Part shown: positions 1 through 11,307 of the stretch, piece after piece
Layout of the letters: each line of letters opens with the position of its first letter
How positions within the stretch are numbered: position 1 is the first letter of the stretch
Source: Symbiodinium natans
Lineage: Eukaryota > Sar > Dinophyceae > Suessiales > Symbiodiniaceae
Assembly (NCBI GenBank): GCA_905221605.1
Contig: CAJNDS010002194.1
Location: 509,501 to 573,500 of the forward strand
Length of the DNA: 64,000 nucleotides
Direction of reading: 5' to 3'
Made by a program: the position numbers and the translations under genes
The notes under the pieces: generated by a model
The model's database searches: none
The model's input: only the letters and a program-made list of their open reading frames with translations
Told to the model about the DNA's origin: nothing

Positions 1-880
1 TTTAGGGTTTAGGGTTTCAGGTTTAAGGTTTAGGGTTAGCCTTGAAGTTCATGGGAAGTTACAAGCAACGCAACCTACAATTCTAACGGGCTATGTCCTT
101 ATAGCTTCTTATGGAGTACTTATAACCCTACTTCTGTCTATCCATGAACCTGTAAGTAGGGTTCGCGGCCACCCTGAAAGCCCATTCCGCGCATGACCCA
201 GAAGCCGGGGCCGGAGACTCTCAACAGCTGTTTTAAAAACTTCGAAGTACTCTACTAAAACCCTAGCCCTGAGCCCTACTACTAAGCCCTCAACCGTACT
301 AAACCCTCACCCTGGACTAGTCACAGTAGAACAGGTACCCTAGAATATGAACCTACCTGGGCTGGTAATTTCCAAACAAACCCTTGACCAAAAGCCTGAA
401 GCACGCCGTAAGTATCGCCGGGAGTCTAGGCAGACCAACGCACGTCTAAAAACCTTAACTACGCAAACACTAAACCCTGAACCCTGGGTGTGTGTGGCTA
501 GACGTGCCTGAACTCCTCCAAGTTTAGAACCCGAACCTAGGGTTTAGGGCTTAGGCTCGGAGATTCAGAGCAATATCTCGTATCTCCGGCTTGACAAAAA
601 AACCCCACGCTCTAGCCCTCAACCATCCAAGCCTCGGACGTCTCTGGATTGGTAGTTTTCTTTTTGAATGAGTCCCTTTTTGGGGGCCACTTCTGAAAAG
701 GACCCAAGAATGGACCCTAATGTAGAGGCAAGCTGGTCCCCAGAATGTCGCTCACCCCCCTAAACCCTGTTTTTCCTTCAAGGGACTTTTCTCCCGTGGG
801 CCATCCCTTTAACGGACCTTCAGAACAACCCCTCCCCCTCCGATTCGGTTTGTTTCGGTTTAGGTTTAGGGTTGAAGGTT
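1..880. other. Left edge: scattered telomere-like words, no clear gene
   Basis: This stretch holds isolated TTTAGGG/CCCTAAA words and diverged variants in non-repetitive sequence. An imperfect inverted-repeat relic lies at about 41-165 and shares words with the stretches near 4,854 and 49,879. I see no frame here that I would defend as an exon. Confidence 0.5.
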
Positions 881-963
881 TAGAGTACCTTATTGGGGTC
901 CTTATTATATAAGGGCATCCTACTCTTCGGGGATATCAGAGGTCCCTCATTTTCGTAAACCCC
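881..963. mobile_element. MITE-like element, family C
   Basis: This is a short imperfect inverted repeat. Its inner words (GGTACCTTATTGGGGTCC type and ATAGTAGGAT type) recur at 35,959, 50,183 and 57,255. There is no coding capacity. The ends are eroded, so the boundaries are approximate. Confidence 0.4.
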
Positions 964-1005
964 ATAAGGGTGTCGAGGAAAGACATCCTTGCCGACTCGC
1001 CTCAG

Positions 1006-1083
1006 GCCCCAGTGACGAAGAAGATCTCTTGCGAGCGTTGGAGGCAAGAAATCTGCCCTTGCTCGTTCTTCATGGCGAAGGGT
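1006..1083 (+). CDS. Candidate internal exon, unknown protein
   Basis: A CTCAG acceptor ends at 1,005. The frame starting at its third base reads PSDEEDLLRALEARNLPLL and stays open into the next telomere-like stretch. The acidic, leucine-rich composition looks protein-like. No domain is recognised, and no neighbouring exon could be joined to it with confidence. Confidence 0.35.
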
Positions 1084-1252
1084 TCAGGGTTTTCCCTAAA
1101 CCCGAACCCTAAACCCTTTTAGGGAGAAGGGACGCACCTCGACATGCCTCAAGACGCCCAAAACCCTTGAATGCATTCCTTCTCGTTTAGAGTCTTCGGG
1201 TTCCTACGGTTTTAGGGCTTTAGTGTTTAGGGCTTAAGGGCTTTGGGGTTTA

Positions 1253-1345
1253 GGGGTTGAGGGGTTTAGGGTTCTTAACCCGAAACCCTAAACCCTAACC
1301 CTAAACCCTAAACCCTAAACCCTAAACCCTAAACCCTTTAGGGTT
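1253..1345 (-). repeat. Interstitial telomere-like array (CCCTAAA on +)
   Basis: The array starts with TTTAGGG words, switches strand, and continues as about eight CCCTAAA units with single-base variants. It lies inside the contig, so it is interstitial and not a chromosome end. Confidence 0.85.
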
Positions 1346-1469
1346 TCATTTTCGGGCTTCAGGTCGAACCCTGCCGGAGTCCGTAGGGCTGGCCCCAAGC
1401 CGCCGAACGGTCGTATCATGAGCGTCAGCCCCCTGAAACAAAATCCTCTGAGGGAAGTATAAGTTTGTT

Positions 1470-1590
1470 TTTTAGGGTTTAGGGTTCAGGGTTTAGGGTT
1501 TGTGGGGTTTAGGGTTTAGGGTTTAGGGTTTAGGGTTTAGGGTTTAGGGTTTAGGGTTTAGGGTTTAGGGTTTAGGGTTTAGGGTTTAGG
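1470..1590 (+). repeat. Interstitial telomere-like array (TTTAGGG)
   Basis: About 16 heptamers in one orientation; the last dozen or so are perfect. Near-perfect arrays like this one, beside decayed ones, suggest insertions of different ages. Confidence 0.9.
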
Positions 1591-1803
1591 ATTAGGAGCA
1601 TATTCAGGGAACCTCTTAGGGGTACATCCTCAGGGGTCCGAGTATGACTTCCTTGATAACCAAGGGAGGCGTGCCAGAAAATTTTGGGTCCACGGACCCA
1701 TGTCGCGTATACTTGGGCCTTGAAGGGGTTCCTAGATGGTATCTTAAGGGCCCTTTTATGCGCTAGTCCATGAGCCCTAAGGGTTGCCCTTTCTCTTGAG
1801 CTA

Positions 1804-2048
1804 TACTGCTAACTCTTAGGTGGACCCCAGCTGCGTACCTCCAGGAGCCCCGTGGCCTTTCTTGCATGCGCCTACTGCGGGGACCACCAGTTTAGGGTTT
1901 AGGGGGCTTAGGGGGTTTAGGGTTTAGGGTTTAGGGTTTCCTAAGCCCCCTAAACCCTAAACTGGTGGTCCCAGGAGTAGGCGCGTGCAAGAAAGGCCAC
2001 GGGGTTCCTGGAGGTACGCAGCTAAGTTCCACCTAAGAGTTAGCAGTA
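1804..2048. repeat. Long hairpin: two 109-nt arms, TTTAGGG-like loop
   Basis: Positions 1,804-1,912 and 1,940-2,048 are reverse complements with a handful of substitutions. The 27-nt loop is made of TTTAGGG-like words. Non-telomeric sequence makes up most of each arm (for example CTGCGTACCTCCAGGA), so this is a foldback of unique sequence and not only two opposed telomere arrays. Confidence 0.85.
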
Positions 2049-2163
2049 AACCCTAAACCCTTTTAGGGTATTCTTAGAAAGCCCATTGAACAAGGAAGGT
2101 TTGCCTGGTTGGAACCATCGGAGAGCTGAGCCGAATAAACTCTGCAAGAACCCGATACATCCT

Positions 2164-2251
2164 ACAAACCCTAAACCCTAAACCCTAAACCCTAAACCCT
2201 AAACCCTAAACCCTAAACCCTAAACCCTAAACCCCACAAACCCTAAACCCT
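2164..2251 (-). repeat. Interstitial telomere-like array (CCCTAAA on +)
   Basis: About ten CCCTAAA units, almost perfect, followed by one CCCCACAAA variant. Confidence 0.88.
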
Positions 2252-2480
2252 GAACCAGGCTTCTCGGCAAGATGTGGGAGCGCCTATCGACCCACCTGAA
2301 GGCACCCAGAGGTTTTCTGGGCCGTGTTAGGGGAAAAATCTTCTTCAAGCTCTGAGGGTTCTTAGGGTTCGGGTTTTGGGTTTTTAAAGTTTCAGGGTTT
2401 AGGGTTTAGGGTTTCGGGGTTTAGGGTTTAGGGTTTAGGGTTTCGGGGTAGTTTCATGGGCGCTTAGCATGGTACCCTCG

Positions 2481-2588
2481 TTAAAGGGTTCTACGTATGG
2501 GCCCTTAATCTTTGTAGGGCATATAAGGGGTAAGTAAGGGGTCTCCTTCTCAGGGCCCATACTAAGGGACCATGTAACTACCCTAAGA
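2481..2588. mobile_element. MITE-like element, family B
   Basis: Imperfect inverted repeat with the inner pair TATGGGCCCTT and AGGGCCCATA and the outer ends AAGGGTT/AACTACCCT. Relatives lie at 34,470, 39,147 and 56,942. It is non-coding and about 108 bp long. Confidence 0.6.
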
Positions 2589-2831
2589 TGAAACGAATCT
2601 TCCCCTAAACCCTAAACCCTAAACCCTGTTGTAGTAGGAGGCAGCCAGGCATGACGGGAGTTTTGCATGGGGCATGATGGGAGGGATTCGCAGCAGTGCC
2701 ACGCCGTGTCGTCCGTTTCCCTGTTACATGCAGGTTTTAGGGTTTAGGGCTTAGGCTTAGGGCTTGGGGCTTAGGGCTTAGGGTTTAGGCGCTTGCCACA
2801 ATTCCCTGAACCCTAAACCCGAACCAATCAG

Positions 2832-2905
2832 CGCCCTAGGAAGGTCAAGCAGGAAGCCTTGAAGCTTTCCATTGCCAGCCGTTCCTTCCAGAACCCCCCG
2901 AAATG
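2832..2905 (+). CDS. Candidate internal exon, basic segment
   Basis: An AATCAG acceptor ends at 2,831. The phase-0 frame reads RPRKVKQEALKLSIASRSF and runs into the MITE that starts at 2,906. The lysine/arginine-rich, helix-compatible composition looks coding. A MITE inserted in the following intron would explain the junction. Confidence 0.38.
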
Positions 2906-3015
2906 CTTGGTAGCCCAGTGGTACCCTTAACTCTTTTTTTGCTTTAAGGTTCCCTTATAAAGTAACCAACCCAAAACCGGGTGCCCTCATCATAATATGT
3001 TACTGTGCTACCAAG
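2906..3015. mobile_element. MITE-like element, family A
   Basis: The terminal inverted repeats are CTTGGTAGCCCAGT and ACTGTGCTACCAAG, and the interior contains GGTTCCCTTATAAAGTAACC. It is about 110 bp and non-coding. Near-identical architecture occurs at 13,439, 15,766 and 40,416. Confidence 0.8.
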
Positions 3016-3160
3016 AATGCGGCCCCGTCCTAGCCTTCCCAAGCCCCATCCTCAACCAACAGCCTCGAACTGCCAAGCTGTGACTTGGGTTCAGGCTTTA
3101 GGGTTTAGGGTTTAGGGTTTAGGGTTTAGGGTTTATACTCTTTAGGGCATGTGGCCCCAG

Positions 3161-3209
3161 GTCCACAAGCTACAGATCAGCCGCACCTTTGCTTCGAAGT
3201 GCCACGGGG
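3161..3209 (+). CDS. Candidate small exon
   Basis: A GGCCCCAG acceptor ends at 3,160. The frame reads VHKLQISRTFASKCHG and meets a GT donor at 3,210. It lies between two telomere-like stretches. No family is recognised. Confidence 0.35.
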
Positions 3210-3243
3210 GTCGAGTTTTTGGGCTTCAGGGTTTACCTCATTT

Positions 3244-3335
3244 TTAGGGTTTATATAGGGTTTATATAGGGTTTATATAGGGTTTATATACGGTTTGTAT
3301 AGGGTTTATATAGGGTTTATGTAGGGCTTATATGG
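3244..3335 (+). repeat. 11-bp tandem repeat GGTTTATATAG
   Basis: About eight units of an 11-bp telomere-derived variant (GGGTTTATATA register). It sits just beside ordinary TTTAGGG words, which suggests local expansion of a mutated heptamer. Confidence 0.8.
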
Positions 3336-3339
3336 CTTT

Positions 3340-5318
3340 ATGAGGTTTATAGGGTTTAGGGTTTAGGGAGAGGGTTGAAGGAGTTGCTGTGTGACATGGT
3401 GCATGGCGGAGCACAGGAAACGGGCGAGAAAGGCCCGTTTTGGGGGGGTTATTATAGTACATTTTTATAGGGACCATAGGGGATACTCCAAGTACTGTAG
3501 TTATTTTAGGTGTCGGAAAAATTAGCAATGGTATTCCCTTAGGGTCCGCTAAGTTCTAGCCAGGTCACTCAGCCCCAGGGGGCTTTCGAGAACAATGTTG
3601 CGAGCAATGGTATTCCCGTAGGGTCCCTTTAGTAGTATGCTATAATAATTCCCCCCCCCCCCCCCCCCAAACGCCTATTCTAGTTATTAAGGCCCCTTAA
3701 ATGGGTTTGAGGGGCTCTTGGGAGCATGTGCGTAGCTTTTTGTGCGGCTGGTTTGTAGTAGCGAGGGAATGAGGGCCTTTAAGGGATGATATAGGGCCCT
3801 GCTTCCCTCCTTCCCCACTAAGAACCAGCCAGTTGTCCTCTAGCCCCGCATTCGACTGCCACAAGCGCACTGAACCATAAATCGTAAAGTTGCCTTGAAC
3901 CTTCAGGGTGTGGTTCGCGTCTGGGGGGCGAATTTCCAGCCCGGCCAAGGCAGTGCGACCTTTGCAAGATTTCAGGCCCTTGCGCTTACCACGCGCAGCC
4001 AGGCACCAAGCATGCCAGGCCTACTCCCTTACGGAATGCTTATGAACCAAGGGCGAAGCACTCCAGATCCTAAAAAGTATTTGCTTGTTATTCAACCAAC
4101 ATGCCTGTGCCAACACAGAAAGTTGGGATCTGCGCATGCACTACTTTGGCATAAGACCCCTCACCCCCGGTCCTTTCCAAGAAAGCCCATGGTAAACATA
4201 GCTGATATGTCACATGTAGATGATGTCAGTGTAAATTACAGCTGACTCCCTTTCCCAAGTCTTATCATCAGCATATGATATGATATCCCCTTTAAAAGCA
4301 TAGACGTGACATGAATCTTGCACCTGTATATGGTTATTCCATGATCACGTCGCTTATGAATTGTGGAATTCTGGCTTCTCTTTGAACAGCCTTGGGTGCG
4401 AATACCCTCATATTTTTTAGGAGGGGAGATTATCAGCCGCTACCTGTAGCTCTTGAGGGCATTCCCATGTATGTTGACCCTACTTGCGTTTGCATAAGGC
4501 CATTCCCTTGTGGAATCTTCATCTTTCCTTGATGTTTAGGGGGGCAGCACTTGCACTATCTATGCTAGTTTCAAGTGCTCGGAATGTGAGTCGTGGCTAC
4601 CGAGTAGGTTTTAAATTCTCGGCTGTTCCACCCTGAAGAAGCTCGACTGTTCGAGCGCGTGTGCGTGCGGCCGGGCGCGCGGGCGCGCATGCGTGTTTGT
4701 GTGTGCGTGTCCGTGCGCATGCTCGAATCAGCATTATATTCTTATTATTATTCGTCATAAACATGTACATATGTCGTATGTATAAGACCTACCTTTCAAA
4801 ACGAGCGACCCTGTACATAGTTTAGAGTGGCCAAGCTTGTGGCTTCAGGGCTTAATTACTTGGAGGTTCACGGGTAGTTCTAAGTGCGGGGATAACAGTA
4901 AGGTAACTATAGTTACGACGGGTTATACTCCAATTTAGGGTACTTATAGCCCTACTTTTGACTACCAATGAAGCTTCAAGTAGGCACAGTCTACGATGTT
5001 AAATCTCCAGGCGGCTCCAGCTAATTCCTTGCAATTCTGGGTTCCTGAACCCTAAACCTTAAACCCTAAACCCTAATAAAGGCTACTGCAAACTTTACTT
5101 GGCAACTTGTTTGACATGATGGTGCTTGGTATTCTCGGAACTCGGTACCTTTCCTCGCCCTAAACCCTAGACCCTATAGATCCTAAGCCTCTACAGACCC
5201 TGCACACCCCCACACCGCAGTCATAGAAGGACGAACCCCTAAACCCTAAACCCTAAACCTTAAACCCTAAACCCTAGACCGTCAACACTACACTCTGCCC
5301 CGAACCCCTCAAGTCCAG
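3340..5318. other. Mostly non-coding: poly-C, degenerate repeats, one weak ORF pair
   Basis: Contains an 18-nt C run at 3,651-3,668, a GT/GC-rich low-complexity patch at 4,655-4,720, a TA/TG patch near 4,760 and an eroded inverted repeat at 4,854-4,990. Opposing frames at 3,697-3,948 (-) and 3,895-4,245 (+) overlap. The minus frame (AGLEIRPPDANHTLKVQG) looks more protein-like, but I cannot choose between them. Confidence 0.4.
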
Positions 5319-5370
5319 GCAGCCGGCATCCAAGCGGAGATCGAATCCGGGACGAGGCAGAGCAGCAAGG
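5319..5370 (+). CDS. Candidate small exon
   Basis: An AGTCCAG acceptor ends at 5,318. Phase 0 reads AAGIQAEIESGTRQSSK. The exon would end at AAGG followed by GCGTATAG, a possible GC donor, with an in-frame stop a few codons later. No domain is recognised. Confidence 0.38.
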
Positions 5371-5746
5371 GCGTATAGGCTTCGAGTATGTAGGGTTTCG
5401 GGTTCACTGTTCAGGGTTCAGGGTTTAGGGTTTAGGGTTTAGGGTTTAGGGCTTAGGGAAGTTCAGGGTCTAGGGTTCCCCCTCTGCGGCCTTTACAATC
5501 AGGACTTAGCGTGTGGCTTTTCTTTGGAATCTTGAAGGCGGCTTGGTGGGTGGGTGGGTGAGGGGGGGTGTTGTTTTGTTAAACTTTGTTCTCGAGGGGT
5601 GCTTTGAGTGAGGCGAGTCTTGGATTTTCAGTCTTTGGGGGTGTGTATAGGGTTCATGTTTGGGGTTGGGATTTACGATTCAGGGAGTGTTCAGTGATGT
5701 AGGGTTTCGAGTTCAGGGTTCTCGGGTTTGAGACCTGGGTGCAGGC

Positions 5747-6243
5747 TTGTACTTAACGATTTGGGGGTTTCGTGTTGTGGTTGAGGGCTGGGTTTTTTTC
5801 GCCGATCGGCAGGCCGACGAGCAGGCGAAACGAAGGTCGGGGAGGAGCTCGGCCAGGATGGGTATGCGCTCGCTGGCGTGCGAGGCTGGGCCGCGGCTAA
5901 GAGCCGCGCGTCCAAGAACAGCCCGGCGGGCCGCGTCCAACGCCAAGCCCTTGGACGCACGGGTCTTTATCGGAATCTCGCTGCTCCCCATGGAGTCGCG
6001 TTTCCTCGCCCGGCCGGGTTAGAGAGTGGGAACTTCCAGTCGAGCAAGAGTCGGGACTGCAATATCGACACATGCCCTCGAAAGGCTGAATTGGGGGGTG
6101 TTGGGGTCAGGCAAGGCTTGCACGGATTAAACCGGAGGATGTCCAAGACATTTGGCTTAAGGCCCCTCCTGAAGGAAAAAGGGTTTTGGTTAGAGTCGAG
6201 GGCGCGCAGCGCCTTTTTTGGCAAAAGGGGGGCCCTTTTGTAG
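5747..6243. other. GC-rich island open in several frames
   Basis: Between about 5,800 and 6,010 the sequence is GC-rich and open on both strands. A CGGCAG acceptor at 5,812 is followed by a + frame containing VGEELGQDGYALAGVRGWAA; a minus frame reads SERIPILAELLPDLRF. One of these may be an exon, but I cannot say which. Confidence 0.3.
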
Positions 6244-7040
6244 TCCCTACAGACCCTGAAGCCCTACACCCTAAGCATCCCTAAGCCCGATTAGCATCAT
6301 AGACCCTGAAGCCCTAAACCCTAATTATATAAACCCTGAACCCCAAACCCTAAGCCCTGTAATCCCTAGACCCTGCACCGTAAACCTAGTCCCTAGAGAC
6401 CCTGAACCCGAAACGTTGAGTTCTTACATAGAAGCTGCAAGCCCCCCACAACTCGCCTCAAAGCCCTTAGCTTTGCCGTGATGCCTTGGAGGCCTTCTTT
6501 GACATGCGAAATCCCTGCACAAGCCTGTGAATACTATAATATAAAAGGCCCTAAACCCTAAACCCAAGCCTGTAAACCCTAGACCCTCAACCCTAAACCC
6601 TAAGCCCTAAACCCGAAACCCTAAACCCTAATCCCTAAACCCTAGACCCTAAGACCCGAAACCCAAAGCCCTACCCTAAACCCTAAACCCTAAACCCTAT
6701 AAGCCCTAAACCCACTTCTAACCCTAAACCCTAAGCCCTAAGCCCTAAACCCTAAACCCTGAACCCTGAACCCTAAACCCCAATCCCTAAACCCTAAACC
6801 CTAAACCCTAAACCCTAAACCCGAACCCTGCAATTCCCTAACCCAAAGCCCACAGCGGTTGGCGAGGGCCGAGGCCTGCTGGGGAGCCAGCAGCAGAGAG
6901 CTCAGGCCATCTCTTCTTAAAGATGCACCCTGCGCAAGTCTAGGGTTCAGGGTTGACACTAAACCTTAAACCCTAAACCCTAAACCCTAAACCCTAAAAC
7001 CCTAAACCCTAGACCCTAAATAAACCCTAAGCCCTAAACA
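6240..7040 (-). repeat. Degenerate CCCTAAA-rich tract
   Basis: About 800 bp built largely of CCCTAAA and one-base variants (CCCTGAA, CCCTAGA, CCCTAAG, CCCGAAA). It is interrupted at 6,420-6,545 and 6,845-6,955 by unique sequence. The 6,860-6,920 island is open and may be a terminal exon (GEGRGLLGSQQQRAQAISS then stop). Confidence 0.75.
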
Positions 7041-7221
7041 GATTTGGTTCAGACATGCTGGAAACGACCCCAACACCCAAATCTAACCTTAAGCCCTGAA
7101 GCCTGAACGCCAGGAAGTGAGCATGTCCCGACGCGCTGCGCTCTACACCCTAAACCCCAAACCCCAAACCCTAAAGCATAAACCGAACATTTCCTTCCGG
7201 TCCGAGGACTTTGATAGCTAG

Positions 7222-7310
7222 GATGCCCAGTAGTACCTTTATTCCCTTTTTGGGGGGTTTAGGTTCCCTTATAAACCCCTTTAAGCAAAAAAGGGCACCC
7301 TTTAGGGCAG
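7222..7310. mobile_element. Diverged family A-like MITE relic
   Basis: Shares the order of words seen in family A (CCCAGTAGTACC, GGTTCCCTTATAAA, GGGCACCCTTT) but the outer ends have decayed. A similar relic lies at 8,131-8,222 and others near 27,205 and 55,140. Confidence 0.4.
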
Positions 7311-7735
7311 CCTAGATAGTGCGTGGTGTCACTGATGCTGGGAGGGCGATGAACGGATCATCCTGTTCTTTACTAGCGGTTCAGGGTTTAGGGTGTTGGG
7401 TTCAGGGTTTTGCTACATGTATCTCTGTTGTGATATCCACATATCTTCCCAGGGGAGGAGCTCTGGCCATTGGGGTTGCGGCTCTTGACACAGGATCCTA
7501 AGTTCAACCCTGGTAAGCGCCAATGTAAACTCAAACCGTCAAGCCTAGTTATGGCCCCTGAGCTTTCATCAAACCCTATAAGTCGCATCTCTTAAGGGCA
7601 CTTCCCCAAATTAGGGCCCCTTTTTGGGTCCACATGTTAGGGGTGCTGTACAACATAGGGGAGCCCAAGTAGACCCTAATTTAGAGAACTGCCGACATAA
7701 AGCTTCCCTTTAAACTCTCAACCCCTAATCGTCAG

Positions 7736-7826
7736 CTGTTGCAAGGGTACAAGTCGAGCTCCAGCGCGCTGGACACCAAAGCTCAGGCAGGACCTTGCTA
7801 CCCGTGGCTGCATGAAAAGTCCAAGG
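7736..7826 (+). CDS. Candidate exon, 30 codons
   Basis: An ATCGTCAG acceptor ends at 7,735. Phase 0 reads LLQGYKSSSSALDTKAQAG and continues PCYPWLHEKSK up to a possible GC donor before a CCCTAAA stretch. A second frame (ARVQVELQRAGHQSSGRTLL) is also open, so the island is better supported than the frame. Confidence 0.38.
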
Positions 7827-8496
7827 GCGCTAAACCCTAAACCGTAAACTCCGAACCCCGAAGCCCCAAACCCCGAACCGTACTGTACTCACTTGCTTGG
7901 CCAATAGTTGAACTTCAAACATGGGTCCTTGTTATGAGTACGTTCATAGTGACCCTAAACCCGGTTGCCCAACCCTAAATTTAAACCCTTCCTATTTTTG
8001 GAGATACGTCCTTTGCACAGAACACTTGGTTTGAACCCTGAGCCAAGGGACTATTGAGATCCTTGGTACTTGACGGTTCTGGTTTGGAGTTCAGGTCACG
8101 CCAAGGGCAGCTGCGAACAACGACCCCTAGCTAGGACCCAGTATTCCCTTTGTTCAGGGTGTAGGTTCCCTTACAAGCCCCTTGAACCAAACAGGGCACC
8201 CTCTTCATTCCTAGGTTACTCTCGGGACTAGGTTGGTTGCTGAGCGCCGCCCCAAACAGATCCCGTGCACAAAGGGTTGACATCTGAAGCACGCCATGTC
8301 CCGAATGCAACCGGACAAACTATGCCCCAAAATCCTCAATTCTGAGAACCCTGGATTACGGGCACGAAGCCCTTGACCCCAAGGCCAGAACCCCAAAACC
8401 CGAAACCAGAAACCCTAAACCCTAAACCCAAGTCATCCCCAAGCCGTGGGCAGGCCCGTCTTTCGCTGCAGCAGGCCCCATGCCCATTTGCTTATG

Positions 8497-8603
8497 GGGG
8501 GGGGGGGTGGGGGGGGGGGGTGGGGTGGGGTGGGGGGGGTGGGGGGGTGGGGGGGGGGAGGGGAGGGGGGGGGCGGGGGGGAGGGGGGGGGTGGGTGGCT
8601 TAA
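8497..8603 (+). repeat. G-rich tract with T/A interruptions
   Basis: About 107 nt, more than 85% G on the + strand, in runs of 4-13. Strong G-quadruplex potential. The glycine- or proline-rich frames across it are composition artefacts. Confidence 0.9.
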
Positions 8604-8684
8604 ATAGGGTCTATTTGGAAGCTGGGACTCGGGTTTTCTTATAGCCATACACGTTTCCACGAGGGTACGCTGCTGTCACGTCAG

Positions 8685-8717
8685 TCGTACTATGGAGGCC
8701 TCAGGAACAAGAACCAG
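8685..8717 (+). CDS. Candidate 11-codon exon
   Basis: A CACGTCAG acceptor and an ACCAG/GTAGTT donor flank SYYGGLRNKNQ in phase 0. Both splice sites are good, but 33 nt is too short to be sure. The following 2.6-kb purine/pyrimidine-skewed tract would be its downstream intron. Confidence 0.38.
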
Positions 8718-11305
8718 GTAGTTCCTCTTTTCTCTTCTCTTTTTCTCCTCAATCCTAAAGTCGAAGGCTCTCGTGAGGAGAAGAGAAGGGAGAGAAGGAG
8801 GGAAAGATAAGAGGAACACGATTTTCATGGGAAGAGCCAAGAAAAGAATAGAAGAGAGATAAAACAAGGCGCAAAGAAGATGGTACTCTTCTTTATCTAT
8901 CCTCTCTCCCTTATCTCTCCGTTCCCTCTGTCTTTTCGAAATGAGAAAAACAAAAAGAAAGATGAAAAGAAGAAGGGTTAGGAAAAGAGCCGAAGAGATA
9001 GGCCGAAAAGAGGGGTATGGTGAAGTACGGCAAAGGTCCACGCACAAGGAGTCACCTTCTGCTTACCCTTCCACTGCTTGATTTTACAAGCTCCTTTCTT
9101 GTGTTTTATCAGTTAAAATTAAAAGGAAACAGAAGGAGAGAAGGGAAAGGGAAGTGAGAGAGGAGAGACAACAAGGAGGCCATTTTAATTTCCTGTGAGT
9201 TATCAAAAGGAATGCAATATTATGGGAAGAGCAATGGAAAAAAAGAGTGGAAGAGAAATTAAGACAGGAGAGGGAGGTGCAAAAATAAGGCAAAGAGAAG
9301 ATGGTGCCGTTTTCATCTCACCTCTCGTTCTTATCTTCCTCTTCTCTGGTTCTTTTCCCTGTGAAATAAAAAAACAAAAGGAAGGACAATGAACATATAA
9401 AGGAACCCGTTTTCGTTTTCCGTTTGGGCACAAGGAAAAAAAACAGAGGCGATAGGGCGAGAGGAGGGGTTTGCTGAAGCATGGGGAGGGTGTACGGGCA
9501 AGGGGCCAACTCCGCCCACTTCCCCCATCCATTGAAAGAGGAAAAGGAACAGGGCCTCCATTCCCCTCTTATTCTTCCTTTCTTGCGTTTTTGTCGTTTA
9601 GAAGGGAACAGGAGAAGAGGAGGGAGAGAGAAGGAGAGAGGAGACATAAAAAGGGTTGCATTTTTAATGGGAAGAGCAAAGAAAAGACCAGAAGAGAGAT
9701 GATGGGAGAAGAGGGGGAGACAAAACAAGGCGCACAGAAAATGGGCAGATAAGAAGAGAGGAAAGGGAATGACCAAGTACAATGAGGAGTTCTTCAATTT
9801 CCCTCCCTATCTCTTATGTTACTTTTCCTTCTTGTGGGGTGTCCCTTTTTCTCTTGAAGATGCAGAAAACGATTGAAAAGGACACCCGTTCCATCGCCCA
9901 TATGTAGGGAAAAAGAGAGAGAATCATGAGCATCAGCTGGGCTTGCTGCCAATCCAACATGGGCGTCCCTTTTAATCGCATTCTGTGTCCTTTTTTCTCG
10001 CTTGAAGATGCAGAAAACGATCCAAAAGCACATCTGTTGGAGGAAGAGAGAAGGAGAGAGGAGAGATACCAAGGATTGCATATTTAATGGGAAGAGCAAG
10101 GAAGAGAATAGAAGACAGATGAATAGAGAAGATGGCGCTCTTCTTTATCTATTCTCTCTCCCTTGTTTCTCCCTTCCCTCTTTCTTTTCGAAATGAGAAA
10201 AACAAAAAGGAAGAACTATGAGAAGGAGAAGAGTAAGGAAAGGAACAGAAGAGATAGGCCGAGAGGATGAATATGATGGAGTATTATGGAAAGGCTCACG
10301 CGCAAGGAGTCACCCTCTGCTTACCTTTTCACTGCTTTATCATATGAGTTCCTTTCTTGTGTTTTATCAGTTAAAAGGAAGCGGAAGAAGAGAAGGGAAA
10401 GGGAAGTGAGAGAGGAACGATAACAAGGATGCTATGTTTCCCGAAGCGTGCTGCAAGGAATAGAAGAGACAGGAAGCAAGGAGACGGAATCACAAAATAA
10501 GGCGCAAAGCTGTACATATCATCTCTCCCTTGTCTCTCCCTATTCCCTTTCGAACTAGAAAAAAACCATTCTTGCTTTTCACAGATAGGTTCCCTCTCTC
10601 CTCTTCAGGAAATCCCCTTTCCCTTATGTTGCTTTTTGAAGCGAATAAGAAAAATAGCAGATAAGAAGAGAGGAAAGGGTCAATTTCCCTCCCTATCTCT
10701 TATGTTGCTTTTCCTTCTTGTGGGGTGTCCCTGTTTCTCTTGAAGATGCAGAAAACGATTGGAAAGGACACCCGTTCCATCGCCCATGTGTAGGGAAAGA
10801 GAGAGAATCATGAGCATCAGCTGGGCTTGCTGCCACTCCAACATGGGCGTCCCTTTTAATCGCAGTCTGTGTCCTTTTTTCTCGCTTGAAGATGCAGAAA
10901 ACGATCCAAAAGCACATCTGTTGGAGGAAGAGAGAAGGAGAGAGGAGAGATACCAGGGATTGCATATTTAATGGGAAGAGCAAGGAAGAGAATAGAAGAC
11001 AGATGAATAGAGAAGAGGGAGAGACAAAACAAGGCGCAGAGAAGATGGCACTCTTCTTTATCTATTCTCTCTCCCTTGTCTCTCCCTTCCCTCTTTCTTT
11101 TCGAAATGAGAAAAACAAAAAGGAAGAACTATGAGAAGGAGAAGAGTAAGGAAAGGAACAGAAGAGATAGGCCGAGAGGATGAATATGATGGAGTATTAT
11201 GGAAAGGCTCACGCGCAAGGAGTCACCCTCTGCTTACCTTTCCACTGCTTTATCATATGAGTTCCTTTCTTGTGTTTTATCAGCAGAAGAGAAGGGAAAA
11301 GCAAA
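8718..11305. repeat. Purine/pyrimidine-skewed degenerate tandem repeats
   Basis: Alternating GA-rich and CT-rich segments. The word ATGGGAAGAGC recurs at 8,827, 9,222, 9,667, 10,087 and 10,971, each followed by similar AGAATAGAAGA-type sequence. The stretch from about 9,801 is repeated from about 10,688 (offset ~887 bp), then offset by ~913 bp after a ~29-bp indel. The longest frames here (for example 9,318-9,797 on -) are low-complexity and repeat with the unit, so I do not call genes. Confidence 0.8.
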
Positions 11306-11307
11306 AA

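Noticed and set aside
1365-1432. Minus-strand exon-like island (HDTTVRRLGASPTDSGRVR) after a TTTGTTTCAG acceptor
   Set aside because: Attractive but isolated on the opposite strand with no partner exon; left out of the feature list.
8373-8660. Gly- and Pro-rich frames
   Set aside because: Composition artefacts of the G-rich tract.
9318-9797. 159-codon minus-strand hydrophobic frame
   Set aside because: Phe/Leu/Ser-rich because of CT-rich sequence; related repeats in the same tract do not keep the frame intact.
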